Origin: JAHFUI01 sp039931615
GTDB lineage: Bacteria > Acidobacteriota > Vicinamibacteria > Vicinamibacterales > CAVVIG01
DNA: 64,000 bases
Direction: 5' to 3'
Assembly (NCBI GenBank): GCA_039931615.1
Contig: JBDTRR010000001.1
Location: 1 to 64,000, forward strand
The translations under genes were made by a program, and so were the position numbers. This document shows positions 47,201-54,352 of this stretch, in pieces. The notes under the pieces are model-generated. The model made no database searches, had not been told where the DNA came from, and was given only the letters and a program-made list of their open reading frames with translations. Within the stretch, counting starts at the first letter, position 1. The number at the start of each line of letters is the position of its first letter.

Positions 47201-47654
47201 TCCGAAGGCGGATGTTCTCTTGAGCACCGTGTTTCAGTGGCGGCCCGGTCTCGAGAGAACTGCCCTCTGGGACGTGCCGAAGGAAATGGTGACCTGGGAG
47301 GCGCCCAGCGCCTCTCGCGCGACGGTGCCGTGCACGGGCGCGCAGGCCGGGCAGGTCGGGTGCTTTACGCCGGGGACGAACATCACGGCCACAACCTACC
47401 GGGTCAACCTGCTCGATCCAGGCGATCTCTACAGCCCAGGCTATTGGATCGCCGATCTCAAGGTCGGAAAGAACATCCGGTTCGCGGGCAAACGGTTGAA
47501 TGCAGGCGTGGACATCTACAACCTCTTCAACACCGACGTCGTTCGTGACTACCAAAATACCTTCCCGGCATCAGGTACTGGCGTCGCCTGGGGCACACCG
47601 ACGGTCCTGCTGAGCCCGCGCTTCGTGCGGCTATCGCTGCAGTTCGATTTCTAG
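44244..47654 (+). CDS. TonB-dependent receptor, Oar-like with carboxypeptidase-regulatory domain (copy 2)
   Basis: 1136 aa, the largest receptor in the window. A signal peptide (MQRALAVILAICAFLGLLP, to ASAQ) precedes the regulatory fold (QIAGVVRDPAGLVIPGVLVE, GTYTVTFALEGFSRQ) and the plug (SETVTVVGESPIVDVQNARQ, LTLTPGLTAQG). The barrel ends RLSLQFDF. The ATG at 44244 has GGAGGA 6 nt upstream. Extra loops rich in Cys pairs (CVGGVGVWC, TCQDPC, CLETTPISC) suggest disulphide-stabilised extracellular loops. The ligand is unknown. The divergent CRTAC1/TPR operon is the likely functional partner. The 3' end is the start of the second 117-bp repeat. Confidence 0.92.
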   Translation: MQRALAVILAICAFLGLLPGIASAQDGQIAGVVRDPAGLVIPGVLVEVTSPAMIEKVRSTTTDGSGQYRITRLPVGTYTVTFALEGFSRQLRDNVALTTGFTAAVSVTMTVGQRSETVTVVGESPIVDVQNARQVTTLAAAEIRDLPTGRNLRSLLTLTPGLTAQGLGADCVGGVGVWCNNNIYNLGSHTAANDTGEVSTQGRVMVDGTIINTGGGAGIMGMTGGYVADIANAQEVSVQISGALGESETGGASINIIPRTGGNKFSGNYFNSYTRRAWFSTNNEAYPSINSNYPLISDLDVTGAFGGPIKRDRLWFFSAGRSWEKTAFNSQNENIWDNKNAGIWGMNYQPDRSQDPLNLINMTRNINARITYQASAKNKFNLFWDEGLTCQDPCDGAVASWAPRDGNWSGQVHPARLQQVSWTNPLASKILLEAGLAVNKQLYDFSQHRYVPGHQEIPRVVEFGSTVGMDDVSPLVNPSAAIFGVQSGNLNVGPGGAAEYRNLDDYRPRASISYVTGSHSAKFGYDGGYFSQRRHNTAGDTRLTYRYDTPAATCLETTPISCGNASLYFPSDPTNLARRPVPTRVTINTGIADIESKVKYSALYLQDQWTLKRFTLSGAIRYDHATSNYLSTCIGPDRYVPVQNGGTNAGSASYCTPPSDGVSYNDINPRWAVAWDVFGTGKTSVKWNMGKYLAGAGINGVYSDANPALRAVNELTRNWDDTNGNRRVDCDLLNFNANAECGTPLAGQDSVRYGRDPLSLDAAGTPIGLTSTQCGRREQGIPADVQAYCAQYGDTLLQGRGKRRAEWQFGLGIQHEILPRLSAEVTFNRRQYLNLTVTDQLGVGCDRFNGAQALQTCLDAQTNYVSGEYDFFNVVAPLNPDLPGGGGYTVRGIANQKPTFPVGRPSAVTIMQELAYSWNGVDTNFTWRGPHGLRLNGGTSTGRARRDQCGTELGAPNIKAADGNPLACNPYTRFDTNVRGSASYTIPKADVLLSTVFQWRPGLERTALWDVPKEMVTWEAPSASRATVPCTGAQAGQVGCFTPGTNITATTYRVNLLDPGDLYSPGYWIADLKVGKNIRFAGKRLNAGVDIYNLFNTDVVRDYQNTFPASGTGVAWGTPTVLLSPRFVRLSLQFDF

Positions 47655-47754
47655 CGGGCCTCCGGCCCAGCCAGGGCCTCGGCCCGCTATAGGTCACTTG
47701 CGAGCCCGGAAACTTGACTTGTTGAGTCAAGTTTCCGGTTCTCAAGGGTTCTAG
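47638..47754. repeat. 117-bp duplicated segment, copy 2
   Basis: The same segment as 21,184-21,300, with three mismatches: last receptor codons, stop, a GC-rich hairpin and the CCGGAAACTTGACT hairpin (47706-47738). To its right lies a truncated alpha/beta hydrolase gene, 45 bp away. Confidence 0.88.
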
Positions 47755-47798
47755 CGCGAGAGTGACATCTGCGCCAACGCCGCGCGGCCGAGCAGGCG

Positions 47799-48005
47799 TC
47801 ATCTCGCCGGCGTCGGACCGTAGGCAAGACGCTGCGGCGGGCCCAGCCGGGCGAGCGCGGCGGCGCTCTTCTGCCGATTGCGTCTGGAGACCTCGGCTGA
47901 ATTGGGCGCCCAGGGCCCCTGATCGTACGCCGCGTTGATCTCCTCCTGGTCGTAGTCGAGAAAGACCAGCGATCCCTTCGTCCCCGGGTTCACGCCCGGC
48001 GGCAT
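47799..48005 (-). pseudogene. Alpha/beta hydrolase (arylformamidase-like), 5' fragment only
   Basis: 68 codons starting MPPGVNPGTKGSLVFLDYDQ, then EEINAAYDQGPWAPNSAEV and ARLGPPQRLAYGPTP. This is the N-terminal lid region of KynB/arylformamidase-like alpha/beta hydrolases (LDYDQ-x-x-x-x-x-AYDQ, then YGPTP just before the first strand of the fold). A stop follows directly and no catalytic core (HGGxW, GxSxG) is found before the duplicated 117-bp segment. The gene is therefore cut off after about a fifth of its length, probably by the event that placed that segment here. Confidence 0.7.
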
Positions 48006-48363
48006 GTGCGTCCGCTGTCAAGGACGTCTCGGACTCCTCGACCCGGACGACGCGCGCCGTGCCGACCAGGTGCGGGTCGTCGCCTGCCAGACGCACCTCG
48101 ACAACGGTGTCCACCTTCTGAAGAACGCCACAGCCACAAAGAAACGCCCGCGCACTGATTGTCTCGGCCGCACTCCACTCTTCGAACGGCTGATTGCTGG
48201 CGGCGGTGCCCCTCGGCTTCAGCATCATCCGCAGGCGCACGCGCCGCTCGCTTCTTCGCTCCGGCTGAACCGACCGGAGCAGCTCGATCAGGCGGGCTCG
48301 ATCCCACCGCCACTCGCCGATCGGTCTGACGGCCGTCCGCCCGCGGCCGGTGTCGCGTCGCAC
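48006..48363 (-). pseudogene. PilZ-domain fragment (possible c-di-GMP-binding protein)
   Basis: A minus-strand frame reads PERRSERRVRLRMMLKPRG, then ETISARAFLCGCGVLQKVDT and VVEVRLAGDDPHLVGTARVVRVEE. The basic R-x-x-x-R start, the N-I/S-x-x-G-like turn (ISARAF) and the strand pattern fit a PilZ domain, which binds cyclic di-GMP. After RVEESE the usual closing strand is absent and the frame runs into the hydrolase fragment. The 5' limit (48363) is only the furthest upstream start. The usual D/N-x-S-x-x-G signature is imperfect, so the family call is moderate. It appears truncated. Confidence 0.5.
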
Positions 48364-48523
48364 ACGCGTGTCCGGTTCTGGCGCACCGCTGCGTAGTTAC
48401 AGGTGACCGCAGACTGCAGACGCGATGGCAGGAGCGGTCGCGTCCCATGGCAGGACGGTCTCCGGTCCGGACAATCCTGCATGACAACAACGGACCGTGA
48501 TCATCAAGGCAGGAGAAGTGACA

Positions 48524-49855
48524 ATGTCATCCATCAACCATCGGGCCATCGCGCTGGCGATCGCCGTGCTGGGCGTCGGGCCGCAGGTCGCGTACGCGGA
48601 CTGCAACTGGACCGTCAAGGGCCGGCTGAAGGTCGAACACCGTCTGGCGGAGTTGAAGACCGCCTACGGCACCAGCCCGCTCGAGAACGTCGAGGTCAAG
48701 GTCTCGGCGAAGGAGAAGGTGCCGGTGATCGGGTGGGGCACCTGGAACGGCTGGCCGACGGTCCGCACGCGGTCCGACGGCTCGTTCACGGTGACCAACA
48801 GCAAGAACTGCGATCAGCGCCGCTTCAAGGTGGAGGTCCAGTTCACCGACGACGACCTGGAGGTGCGGCACGAACACTCCACCTCGTCGGTCGACAAGGT
48901 CAAGTGGTACACGATCATCGACGAAACCAGCGGCGAACACGCCGCCGGGACGACGGACTACGGCGACGAGACCTTCCGCGCCGGCGGCGCCTACGATCTC
49001 AACGACGATGAAGCCTGGTCGCACGCGGATATCTGGTTCCTCTACAAGAAAGCGATCGCCAAGGCCGCCAGCTACGGCAGCGACTACGCCTTCACCACCC
49101 AGGTCAAGGTCAAGTATCCGCACAACAGCGCTGTCGCCGGCGACGAGGTCGAGGCCAGCTACGCCAACCCCACCACCAAGGTGATCTACATCTTCAGGAG
49201 CAACGACGGCAAGGAGGACCACTTCTCGGTTGACACCCTGCTGCACGAGATGGGACACATCTGGGCCTACAACCACACCTCCGGCGAAATCTGCCTCACC
49301 GAGACGCTGCTGCTCAACGGCAACACGCACGGTTTGGTCGACGACCACTGCGTCGCGTTCCACGAGGGCTGGGGCACCTTCTATGCCGACGAAATGAAGC
49401 GGGCCCTGCTCGGCGGCACCAAGGTGCTGCCGTTCAGCCGGCCGGAGCTGAACGACAACGGCGGCAGCGTGTCGCCGGCCCTGACCAGCAAGAGCCTGGT
49501 CCAGCGGCACGACGACGGCTGGGTGTCGGTGCTGCACACATTGACCACGCCGGCGCTGTTCATCTACAAGTTCGGGACGCCCGGCGACACCACTCCCAAG
49601 CCGGCGGTTGAGGCCCTGCCCGTCTACGGCGTCGCCTGCCCCAGTCCGACTGTGTCCTTCAAGGACGTGATGTCAGTGTTCAACGCCGGCGGCCAGTATC
49701 CGAACAGGCTCTCGCGCAGCGAGACGACGATCGACGCGTTTATCGACCGCGCCGCGGCGCGGCTCGCCAGCCTCAGCGTCGAGGACGCGGAGACGATCAA
49801 GAAACTGGTCAATCCGGCCAGCTCGGTGCAGCCGCTGGATGAATTGTGCCGGTAG
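48524..49855 (+). CDS. Exported HExxH metalloprotease-like protein
   Basis: 443 aa, signal peptide to about residue 25 (AYA). An N-terminal beta-rich domain (25-130) includes YGTSPLENVEVKVSAKEK and TRSDGSFTV, resembling carboxypeptidase-regulatory or transthyretin-like folds. The second domain has LLHEMGHIWAY (H241, E242, H245), with a downstream CVAFHEGWGTFYADE (E281) that could supply the third zinc ligand as in gluzincins. Cys residues pair plausibly (C257/C276; C-terminal ELC). The ATG at 48524 has AGGAGA upstream, whereas an earlier GTG adds residues without a signal. I do not recognise a named peptidase family. A secreted zinc peptidase is likely. Confidence 0.72.
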   Translation: MSSINHRAIALAIAVLGVGPQVAYADCNWTVKGRLKVEHRLAELKTAYGTSPLENVEVKVSAKEKVPVIGWGTWNGWPTVRTRSDGSFTVTNSKNCDQRRFKVEVQFTDDDLEVRHEHSTSSVDKVKWYTIIDETSGEHAAGTTDYGDETFRAGGAYDLNDDEAWSHADIWFLYKKAIAKAASYGSDYAFTTQVKVKYPHNSAVAGDEVEASYANPTTKVIYIFRSNDGKEDHFSVDTLLHEMGHIWAYNHTSGEICLTETLLLNGNTHGLVDDHCVAFHEGWGTFYADEMKRALLGGTKVLPFSRPELNDNGGSVSPALTSKSLVQRHDDGWVSVLHTLTTPALFIYKFGTPGDTTPKPAVEALPVYGVACPSPTVSFKDVMSVFNAGGQYPNRLSRSETTIDAFIDRAAARLASLSVEDAETIKKLVNPASSVQPLDELCR

Positions 49856-49920
49856 CCGCGCCCGCGTCATCCTCGCCGTGGCGGCCGGGAGCGCGCCTGT
49901 AGCGAGGGGGCAGACGATCA

Positions 49921-49960
49921 TGTTCAGTCCACGGATCGATCGCTCACCGTGGACTGAACA
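49921..49960. terminator. Bidirectional terminator hairpin
   Basis: TGTTCAGTCCACGG and CCGTGGACTGAACA form a perfect 14-bp stem around a 12-nt loop. It lies between the convergent metalloprotease-like and EamA genes. Confidence 0.75.
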
Positions 49961-49965
49961 GCGCC

Positions 49966-50844
49966 TCAGACTTCCAGGTGGACAGGGACCTTCGTCGCAG
50001 TCAGCGTCGCGCCGATGCTGGCGGCGATGACGAGACCGACCGCCGCCGATTGCCCCCTGGTCAGCCGCTCGTTGAGAAACAGCAGGCCCCACAGTGCGCC
50101 AACGGCCGGTTCCAGGCTCATCAGGATGCTGAACGTCCGCCCCGGCAAGGCGCGCAGGGCGTGCATCTCCAGCGTGAAGGGGAGCGCGCTCGAAAGCAGC
50201 GCCAGCACCACGCCCGACACAAACAACCGCGGCGAGAAGCGCGCGAGCCCGCCGCCGGCGACGGCGAACGGCAGCACGGTCAACGTGGCGAGCAACATTC
50301 CCACCGCGACCGCGGGTCCGCCGGGCAGCCGCTGCGCGACGCGCCCGCCGAGCACGATATAGGCGGCCCAGCAGACGCCGGTCAGCAGGCCCAATGCCAC
50401 GCCGACAGGATCGATGGCGCTTCCCGCCTGCCACGGCGCAATCAGCGCAATCCCCAGCGCGGCAAGCCCGACCCACAGGACATCGAGCAGGCGCCGCGAT
50501 CCGACGATGGCCAGTCCGAGGGGACCGATGAACTCGAGCGTCACGCCCAATCCGAGCGGAATGCGGGCGATGGTCTCATAGAACAGGAGGTTCATCACGC
50601 CGATCGTGACGCCGTAAGGGACCACCGCCCGCCACTGGCCGGCGGTCAGGCGGCGCAGAGGAGGGCGGAACACGGCCAGGAGAATCATCGCGGACAGTCC
50701 GTTGCGAACCGACGCGGTCGCGGCCGCGCCCAGCACCGGGAACAGTCCCTTCGCAACGGTGGCGCCGCTTTGGACGGTGAGTACGGCCAACAGGATCGAA
50801 AGAACGGGCGGCAGGGTCGGGCGCCTCGGACGCACAGGCGTCAC
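49966..50844 (-). CDS. EamA/RhtA family inner-membrane exporter
   Basis: 292 aa with ten predicted membrane helices arranged as two EamA repeats (first from VLSILLAVLTVQSGATVAKGLF, second from GVALGLLTGVCWAAYIVLGG). The ending LEPAVGALWGLLFLNERLTRGQ is the conserved EamA motif, and the overall pattern fits RhtA-type threonine/homoserine exporters of the drug/metabolite transporter superfamily. The substrate is inferred from family resemblance only. The GTG at 50844 follows GAGGAG by 9 nt. An in-frame start at 50895 would extend into the upstream HPt gene. Confidence 0.88.
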   Translation of the reverse strand: MTPVRPRRPTLPPVLSILLAVLTVQSGATVAKGLFPVLGAAATASVRNGLSAMILLAVFRPPLRRLTAGQWRAVVPYGVTIGVMNLLFYETIARIPLGLGVTLEFIGPLGLAIVGSRRLLDVLWVGLAALGIALIAPWQAGSAIDPVGVALGLLTGVCWAAYIVLGGRVAQRLPGGPAVAVGMLLATLTVLPFAVAGGGLARFSPRLFVSGVVLALLSSALPFTLEMHALRALPGRTFSILMSLEPAVGALWGLLFLNERLTRGQSAAVGLVIAASIGATLTATKVPVHLEV

Positions 50845-50857
50845 TGGATTTGACTCC

Positions 50858-51139
50858 TCAGGGGAGGCTGGCCTGTCGATAGGCGTGCAGGGCATCGAGG
50901 AGACGATCCAGTTCCTTCCCGGCCCGCGTGATGACGTCGGCGGCGCCGTGGAGGTTGGCGTTCAGCGCCAGTTTTTCGATCTGGATGCACAGTCCGTAGA
51001 GCGAAGCCGCGCCGAAGTTGCTGCAACTCCCTTTCAGGGCGTGCGCCGCCATCGACAGGCCGGCCGGGTCGGCCTGCTCCAGGGCGCGGCGCAGGTTGGC
51101 GATGTCGGTCGGCGCGGTCGCCGCAAACAGTTCGATCAA
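50858..51139 (-). CDS. HPt phosphotransfer-domain protein
   Basis: 93 aa, a single four-helix HPt domain. The phospho-accepting histidine is H33 in MAAHALKGSCSNFGA, the full HPt consensus, followed by LYGLCIQIEKLA. It should relay phosphate between a hybrid kinase and a response regulator; neither is adjacent. The TTG at 51139 is the only plausible in-frame start. It has no Shine-Dalgarno of its own but overlaps the stop of a 7-codon frame that has a perfect one. Alternatively the N-terminus is encoded upstream in another frame (VDPFDLEILDG) and a frameshift separates the two. Confidence 0.75.
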   Translation of the reverse strand: MIELFAATAPTDIANLRRALEQADPAGLSMAAHALKGSCSNFGAASLYGLCIQIEKLALNANLHGAADVITRAGKELDRLLDALHAYRQASLP

Positions 51140-51159
51140 CGTGACGAGCTCGTCTTCAT
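51136..51159 (-). other. Seven-codon leader frame ahead of the HPt gene
   Basis: ATG-AAG-ACG-AGC-TCG-TCA-CGT-TGA with AAGGAGG 3-4 nt upstream; its TGA overlaps the TTG of the HPt gene. It is either a coupling leader or a sign of a frameshift in the HPt N-terminus. Confidence 0.4.
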
Positions 51160-51285
51160 CGTCCTCCTTGACCCGTCGAGAATCTCGAGGTCGAATGGGT
51201 CAACCAGGCCGGGGGCCCGGCCGGCTGTCTACTTATGCACACCCCCAGCGGTGAAGCGGAGGACGCCGCGATTGCCGCTCGTCGA

Positions 51286-52395
51286 TCAGGGCTGGTTGAT
51301 GGTCGCCTGGAGCGCGCCGACGAGCTCGCTCGTCGTGAAATTGCAGTGCCCGTAACGCGGCGCCAGCAGCGGCACGAACCTGCCCCTGGCCTTGGCCCAG
51401 TAGAGCAGCTCCTGCCAGACCGGCACCACATCGTCCGCGATCGTGTGCAGGGTGACGAGCGGAATGCGCAAGTCGCCACTCGTCTCGTACGGGCGGAGCG
51501 CGGCCAACGCACGCGGCGACGCCGAGAAGCGGGCGACGCGCAGGTTCAGCTGGAGGTCGTTGCTCGATCCAAAGTACCAGCGCAAGCGGTTGCCGTAAGG
51601 ATTGCCGCCCAGTTTGCGTCTTGTGTCGGCGTTGCCGAAGACGCCGTACCAGAGCAGGTCAAGGGTCGTGTTCACGATCGTCGCGGGGTTGGCGGGATCG
51701 TAGGCGCTGTTGGCAACCCGCATCAGCTCCAGCGCCCGGGCGGGACGCGCCGCCAACGCTCCGGTGATGGCGATCCGGTACGCGTTCCAGTTCGTCATGA
51801 CCGACGCCGGGACGTCGATGGCCGAGCCCGGAATCAGCCCGGGAAAGAAATAGTCGAACAGCACGCGGAAATCGTAGATGTAATCGAGCTGGGCGTGAAA
51901 GCTGCCGATCGGGCCGCACGTGGCAAGGGCGGCGTCGATCCGGTTCCTCGATCGCTCGGCCAGCAGCGTCGTCGTCAGGGCGCCCTCCGACACGCCAGCA
52001 AGATAGATGCGGAGCGCCGAATGGTTCTCATTGAATTTGTCGATGAGCTCGTCGAGATCGTCGATCCCCTCGAGGATGGCCAGACCGTTCTGCCGGTAGC
52101 TGGTCGTGGCGAATGCGAATCCCAGCGTCTGGGCCAGCAGCGACAAGTCAGTGCCATCGGCCAGGCTCAGATTGTAGAAATCGAGGGGCGCGTTGAACGC
52201 GACGTAGCCGTGGGCGAACACCACCAACTGTCCGTTCCACCCATTGATGGGAACGCAGATCCTCGACTTCGCGCCGCTCGGCAGCGTGCCGTCGTCACAA
52301 GGTCCGGGTATGGCTGTCTGGGCACGCGCGAGGGCGGGCGGGAAGGTCGCCATCGCGAGGAGGGCGGAGAGGATGAGGATTCTGCGCTTGTTCAT
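51286..52395 (-). CDS. Secreted alpha/beta hydrolase
   Basis: 369 aa with a signal peptide (1-25, ending ARAQ). Early Cys residues (GPCDDG, RICVP) suggest a disulphide. The fold is visible as LVVFAHGYVAF (oxyanion region), a cap with several helices, the nucleophile elbow LAGVSEGALTT (Ser), an acid in HTIADDVVPVWQELL and the catalytic histidine in PRYGHCNFTT. It most resembles polyhydroxybutyrate-depolymerase or tannase-like secreted hydrolases, but the substrate is unassigned. The ATG at 52395 is preceded by GGAGCG. A similar gene (fragment at 47799) belongs to a different hydrolase branch. Confidence 0.82.
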   Translation of the reverse strand: MNKRRILILSALLAMATFPPALARAQTAIPGPCDDGTLPSGAKSRICVPINGWNGQLVVFAHGYVAFNAPLDFYNLSLADGTDLSLLAQTLGFAFATTSYRQNGLAILEGIDDLDELIDKFNENHSALRIYLAGVSEGALTTTLLAERSRNRIDAALATCGPIGSFHAQLDYIYDFRVLFDYFFPGLIPGSAIDVPASVMTNWNAYRIAITGALAARPARALELMRVANSAYDPANPATIVNTTLDLLWYGVFGNADTRRKLGGNPYGNRLRWYFGSSNDLQLNLRVARFSASPRALAALRPYETSGDLRIPLVTLHTIADDVVPVWQELLYWAKARGRFVPLLAPRYGHCNFTTSELVGALQATINQP

Positions 52396-52493
52396 GACCG
52401 CTCCAATCTGTGGAAGGCGGGATTATAAGCGAGGAAACCTCATGCATTGGGTCCAGGAGTCGATTGGCGGCAGCGGCGCTGAATGGTTTCGCG

Positions 52494-52910
52494 TCAGTGG
52501 CGACGCAACCGTTCACTGCGCTCCCCGCTGCCCCACTCGAGGACGTGGATGACCACGTCCCGGCGCCCGAACCTCTTCGCCGATCGGCAGTTCGGCATAT
52601 AGATGTCAACGATGCGCCCCCGCACGGCGGCGCCGGTGTCGAGCACGCGGTAGATGCCATCGTGCGCCTGCTCAGGGGCATCGATGTGGACCACCGATCC
52701 GAGCGGCAGCACCCGCGGATCCGCCGCAATCACGCCCTGCCGCGTCGCCTCGCCTGATTTGGTGATGCCGCTTTGACAGTAGGCGGTCGCGCGTGCGGCG
52801 AGAGCCGAAGATCGCGACGGCGGCGGCTCAGGTGTTGCGGCGCACGCGGAGAAGCCCGACAGGAGGAGCGCTGCGCTCGCGGTAGCCGACCCGAAGCGGT
52901 GAGTGCTCAT
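52494..52910 (-). CDS. 3D-domain (RlpA/MltA-like double-psi barrel) lipoprotein
   Basis: 138 aa. The N-terminal segment ASAALLLSGFSAC has a lipobox-like end (FSAC), so it is probably an outer-membrane lipoprotein. The mature domain shows the three conserved Asp residues of the 3D family: IAADPRVLPLGSVVHID, YRVLDTGAAVRGRIVDIYMP, and ends RFGRRDVVIHVLEWG. The 3D domain is the catalytic barrel of MltA-like lytic transglycosylases and Rpf-like cell-wall enzymes, which suggests peptidoglycan cleavage. The usual length of stand-alone 3D proteins is met. It is flanked by the alpha/beta hydrolase (downstream) and the pseudo-receiver protein. Confidence 0.85.
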   Translation of the reverse strand: MSTHRFGSATASAALLLSGFSACAATPEPPPSRSSALAARATAYCQSGITKSGEATRQGVIAADPRVLPLGSVVHIDAPEQAHDGIYRVLDTGAAVRGRIVDIYMPNCRSAKRFGRRDVVIHVLEWGSGERSERLRRH

Positions 52911-53023
52911 CTCATCGATGTTTCAAGGTCTGTGCCACAGACACGGAGAAGACCGCGAGGTTGCCGCATGTCGAACGGCTCAGGCCGAGTTGCCGACGGT
53001 CCAGTATCGTCGGACGAGACGTG

Positions 53024-53842
53024 TCAGGCGGCGGCGAACGCGGCCACGTGGAAGCCGGGCAGGATCTCCGCCACGGCGGCCGCGTGCACCGTCAAATCCT
53101 CGCCCTGTCGGGTGGTGATCGTCGTCGTCCCCGCGTCGTGCCGATCCCCGAGGAAGTCGTCCTTGCATCCGAACGCGGTCTGGAACAGCGAGGTGGTCAG
53201 CAACTGTAGACGCGAGTAGCCGGTCAGATTTGTCACGCCCTCGCTGGCGGCGATGCACTGCCCCTCTTCATCCACCGCGAAGATGGCGACCTGCAGGTGG
53301 TCGATCAGGCGGCGCAGGCTCGCTCGTCCTTCGGCGTCTGGCGTGTAGTAGCGAGCGAGATCCTGCAAATCGAGGAGGCGCCGCTTCAGCGTCCGGCGCG
53401 CGCGCGCATCGACCGCAATCAGCGTATCCACTTCACCGATCAACACCTCGATATCGCCGGTGTGCGGCAGGAGGACGACGGCGCCGGCGGCGCGGGCGCG
53501 GCGCGCGTCGGCCGAGTGGAGCGAGGTGGCGAGGACGACGACGGGAATGTCCCGCGTACTCGAGGTGATGGCCAGCTGCGCCACGACCTCGAGCGGGTTG
53601 AGCGCTTCCACCTGCATGAGCACCACGTCGGGCAGCAATCGGCCGGTGAAGGCGACCGCCTGGCGCTCGTTGGCGGCGGCATAGACCACGTAGCCGGCCT
53701 CCTCGAAGACGTAGGTGGCGAGGAGCCGCCAGGCCTCGTCGGTTCCGACCAGGAGGACCCGGCGGTTCTCAGCGGCCGGCGGGCGGCGATCGCTGCGGCG
53801 GCGGCCGGGGCGGGTCAGACGGTCGTGTTGCCGGCGATTCAT
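53024..53842 (-). CDS. Pseudo-receiver plus PAS domain regulatory protein
   Basis: 272 aa, cytoplasmic. Residues 27-140 have the receiver fold (RRVLLVGTDEAWRLLATYVF, VYAAANERQAVAFTGRLLPD, IPVVVLATSLHSADARRARAAGA). The phospho-accepting aspartate is replaced by Q77 (PDVVLMQVEAL), and the conserved Lys before the last helix is also missing (VLLPHTG). A helical linker leads to a PAS domain at about 175-265 (LIDHLQVAIFAVDEEGQCIAAS, TNLTGYSRLQLL, GFHVAAFAAA). No output domain is present. It probably acts by protein-protein contacts rather than phosphorylation. The N-terminus is unusually basic (MNRRQHDRLTRPGRRRSDRR). Confidence 0.8.
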   Translation of the reverse strand: MNRRQHDRLTRPGRRRSDRRPPAAENRRVLLVGTDEAWRLLATYVFEEAGYVVYAAANERQAVAFTGRLLPDVVLMQVEALNPLEVVAQLAITSSTRDIPVVVLATSLHSADARRARAAGAVVLLPHTGDIEVLIGEVDTLIAVDARARRTLKRRLLDLQDLARYYTPDAEGRASLRRLIDHLQVAIFAVDEEGQCIAASEGVTNLTGYSRLQLLTTSLFQTAFGCKDDFLGDRHDAGTTTITTRQGEDLTVHAAAVAEILPGFHVAAFAAA

Positions 53843-53992
53843 GAATTCCCCGTTTCTGGAATTGAGCGGCGAGGCGCTGGCGGCGACCGGTCAGTCGGGC
53901 TCTTGGCGACGGCGACTGAACCTTTATACTGTGCCGAGTTGCACACCTGCTGTGCAAAAGAGCACAGGGACGCGGCTCGGGATTTTCGTCGA

Positions 53993-54352
53993 TCAGGACG
54001 CCGCGGCGGCGGTGGCGATCGCGTTCTCGCCGACGGCTTCACCGGTCGCCACCTCCCGGCCGTTCTTCAGGATGAACACCTGAATCCCGCCCACGTTGTC
54101 GAGGTTCTGAGCGGCGATGTAGAGGCGCGCGCCCGGCGAGACGGTGAACGTCGTCTCCCAGGGCATCGTGACTTCGGTCTGGTCGCTGCGGTTGGTGCCG
54201 TTCTGAAACGTGATCGAGGCACGTGCGGGACCGGTCCGTGACAGGTTGACTGCCCGATAGGTGATGTGCGACGGCGCCGCCGCAGTTTGCGGCGACGGCG
54301 CGGCCGAACAAGCGCCGATGAGTAGTGCCGTACTGAAGATGAGGTATTTCAT
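53993..54352 (-). CDS. MmpS-like lipoprotein
   Basis: 119 aa. The signal LIFSTALLIGAC is a clear lipobox, so the mature protein starts at the Cys and is membrane-anchored. The rest is an immunoglobulin-like sandwich: ITYRAVNLSRTGPARASITFQN, EVTMPWETTFTVSPGARLYIAAQN, IQVFILKNGREVATGEA and a C-terminal IATAAAAS. This matches the MmpS/DUF pattern (ITYQN, V-x-x-PW, Y-x-SAQN). MmpS proteins serve as accessory factors of RND transporters in mycobacteria; no transporter gene is adjacent here. The ATG at 54352 is set by the lipoprotein signal. It is divergent from receptor copy 3. Confidence 0.75.
   Translation of the reverse strand: MKYLIFSTALLIGACSAAPSPQTAAAPSHITYRAVNLSRTGPARASITFQNGTNRSDQTEVTMPWETTFTVSPGARLYIAAQNLDNVGGIQVFILKNGREVATGEAVGENAIATAAAAS

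Noticed and set aside
49966..50853. 291-codon plus-strand frame opposite the EamA transporter
   Set aside because: Gln/Arg-rich translation of antisense membrane helices; the minus strand shows ten clear membrane segments.
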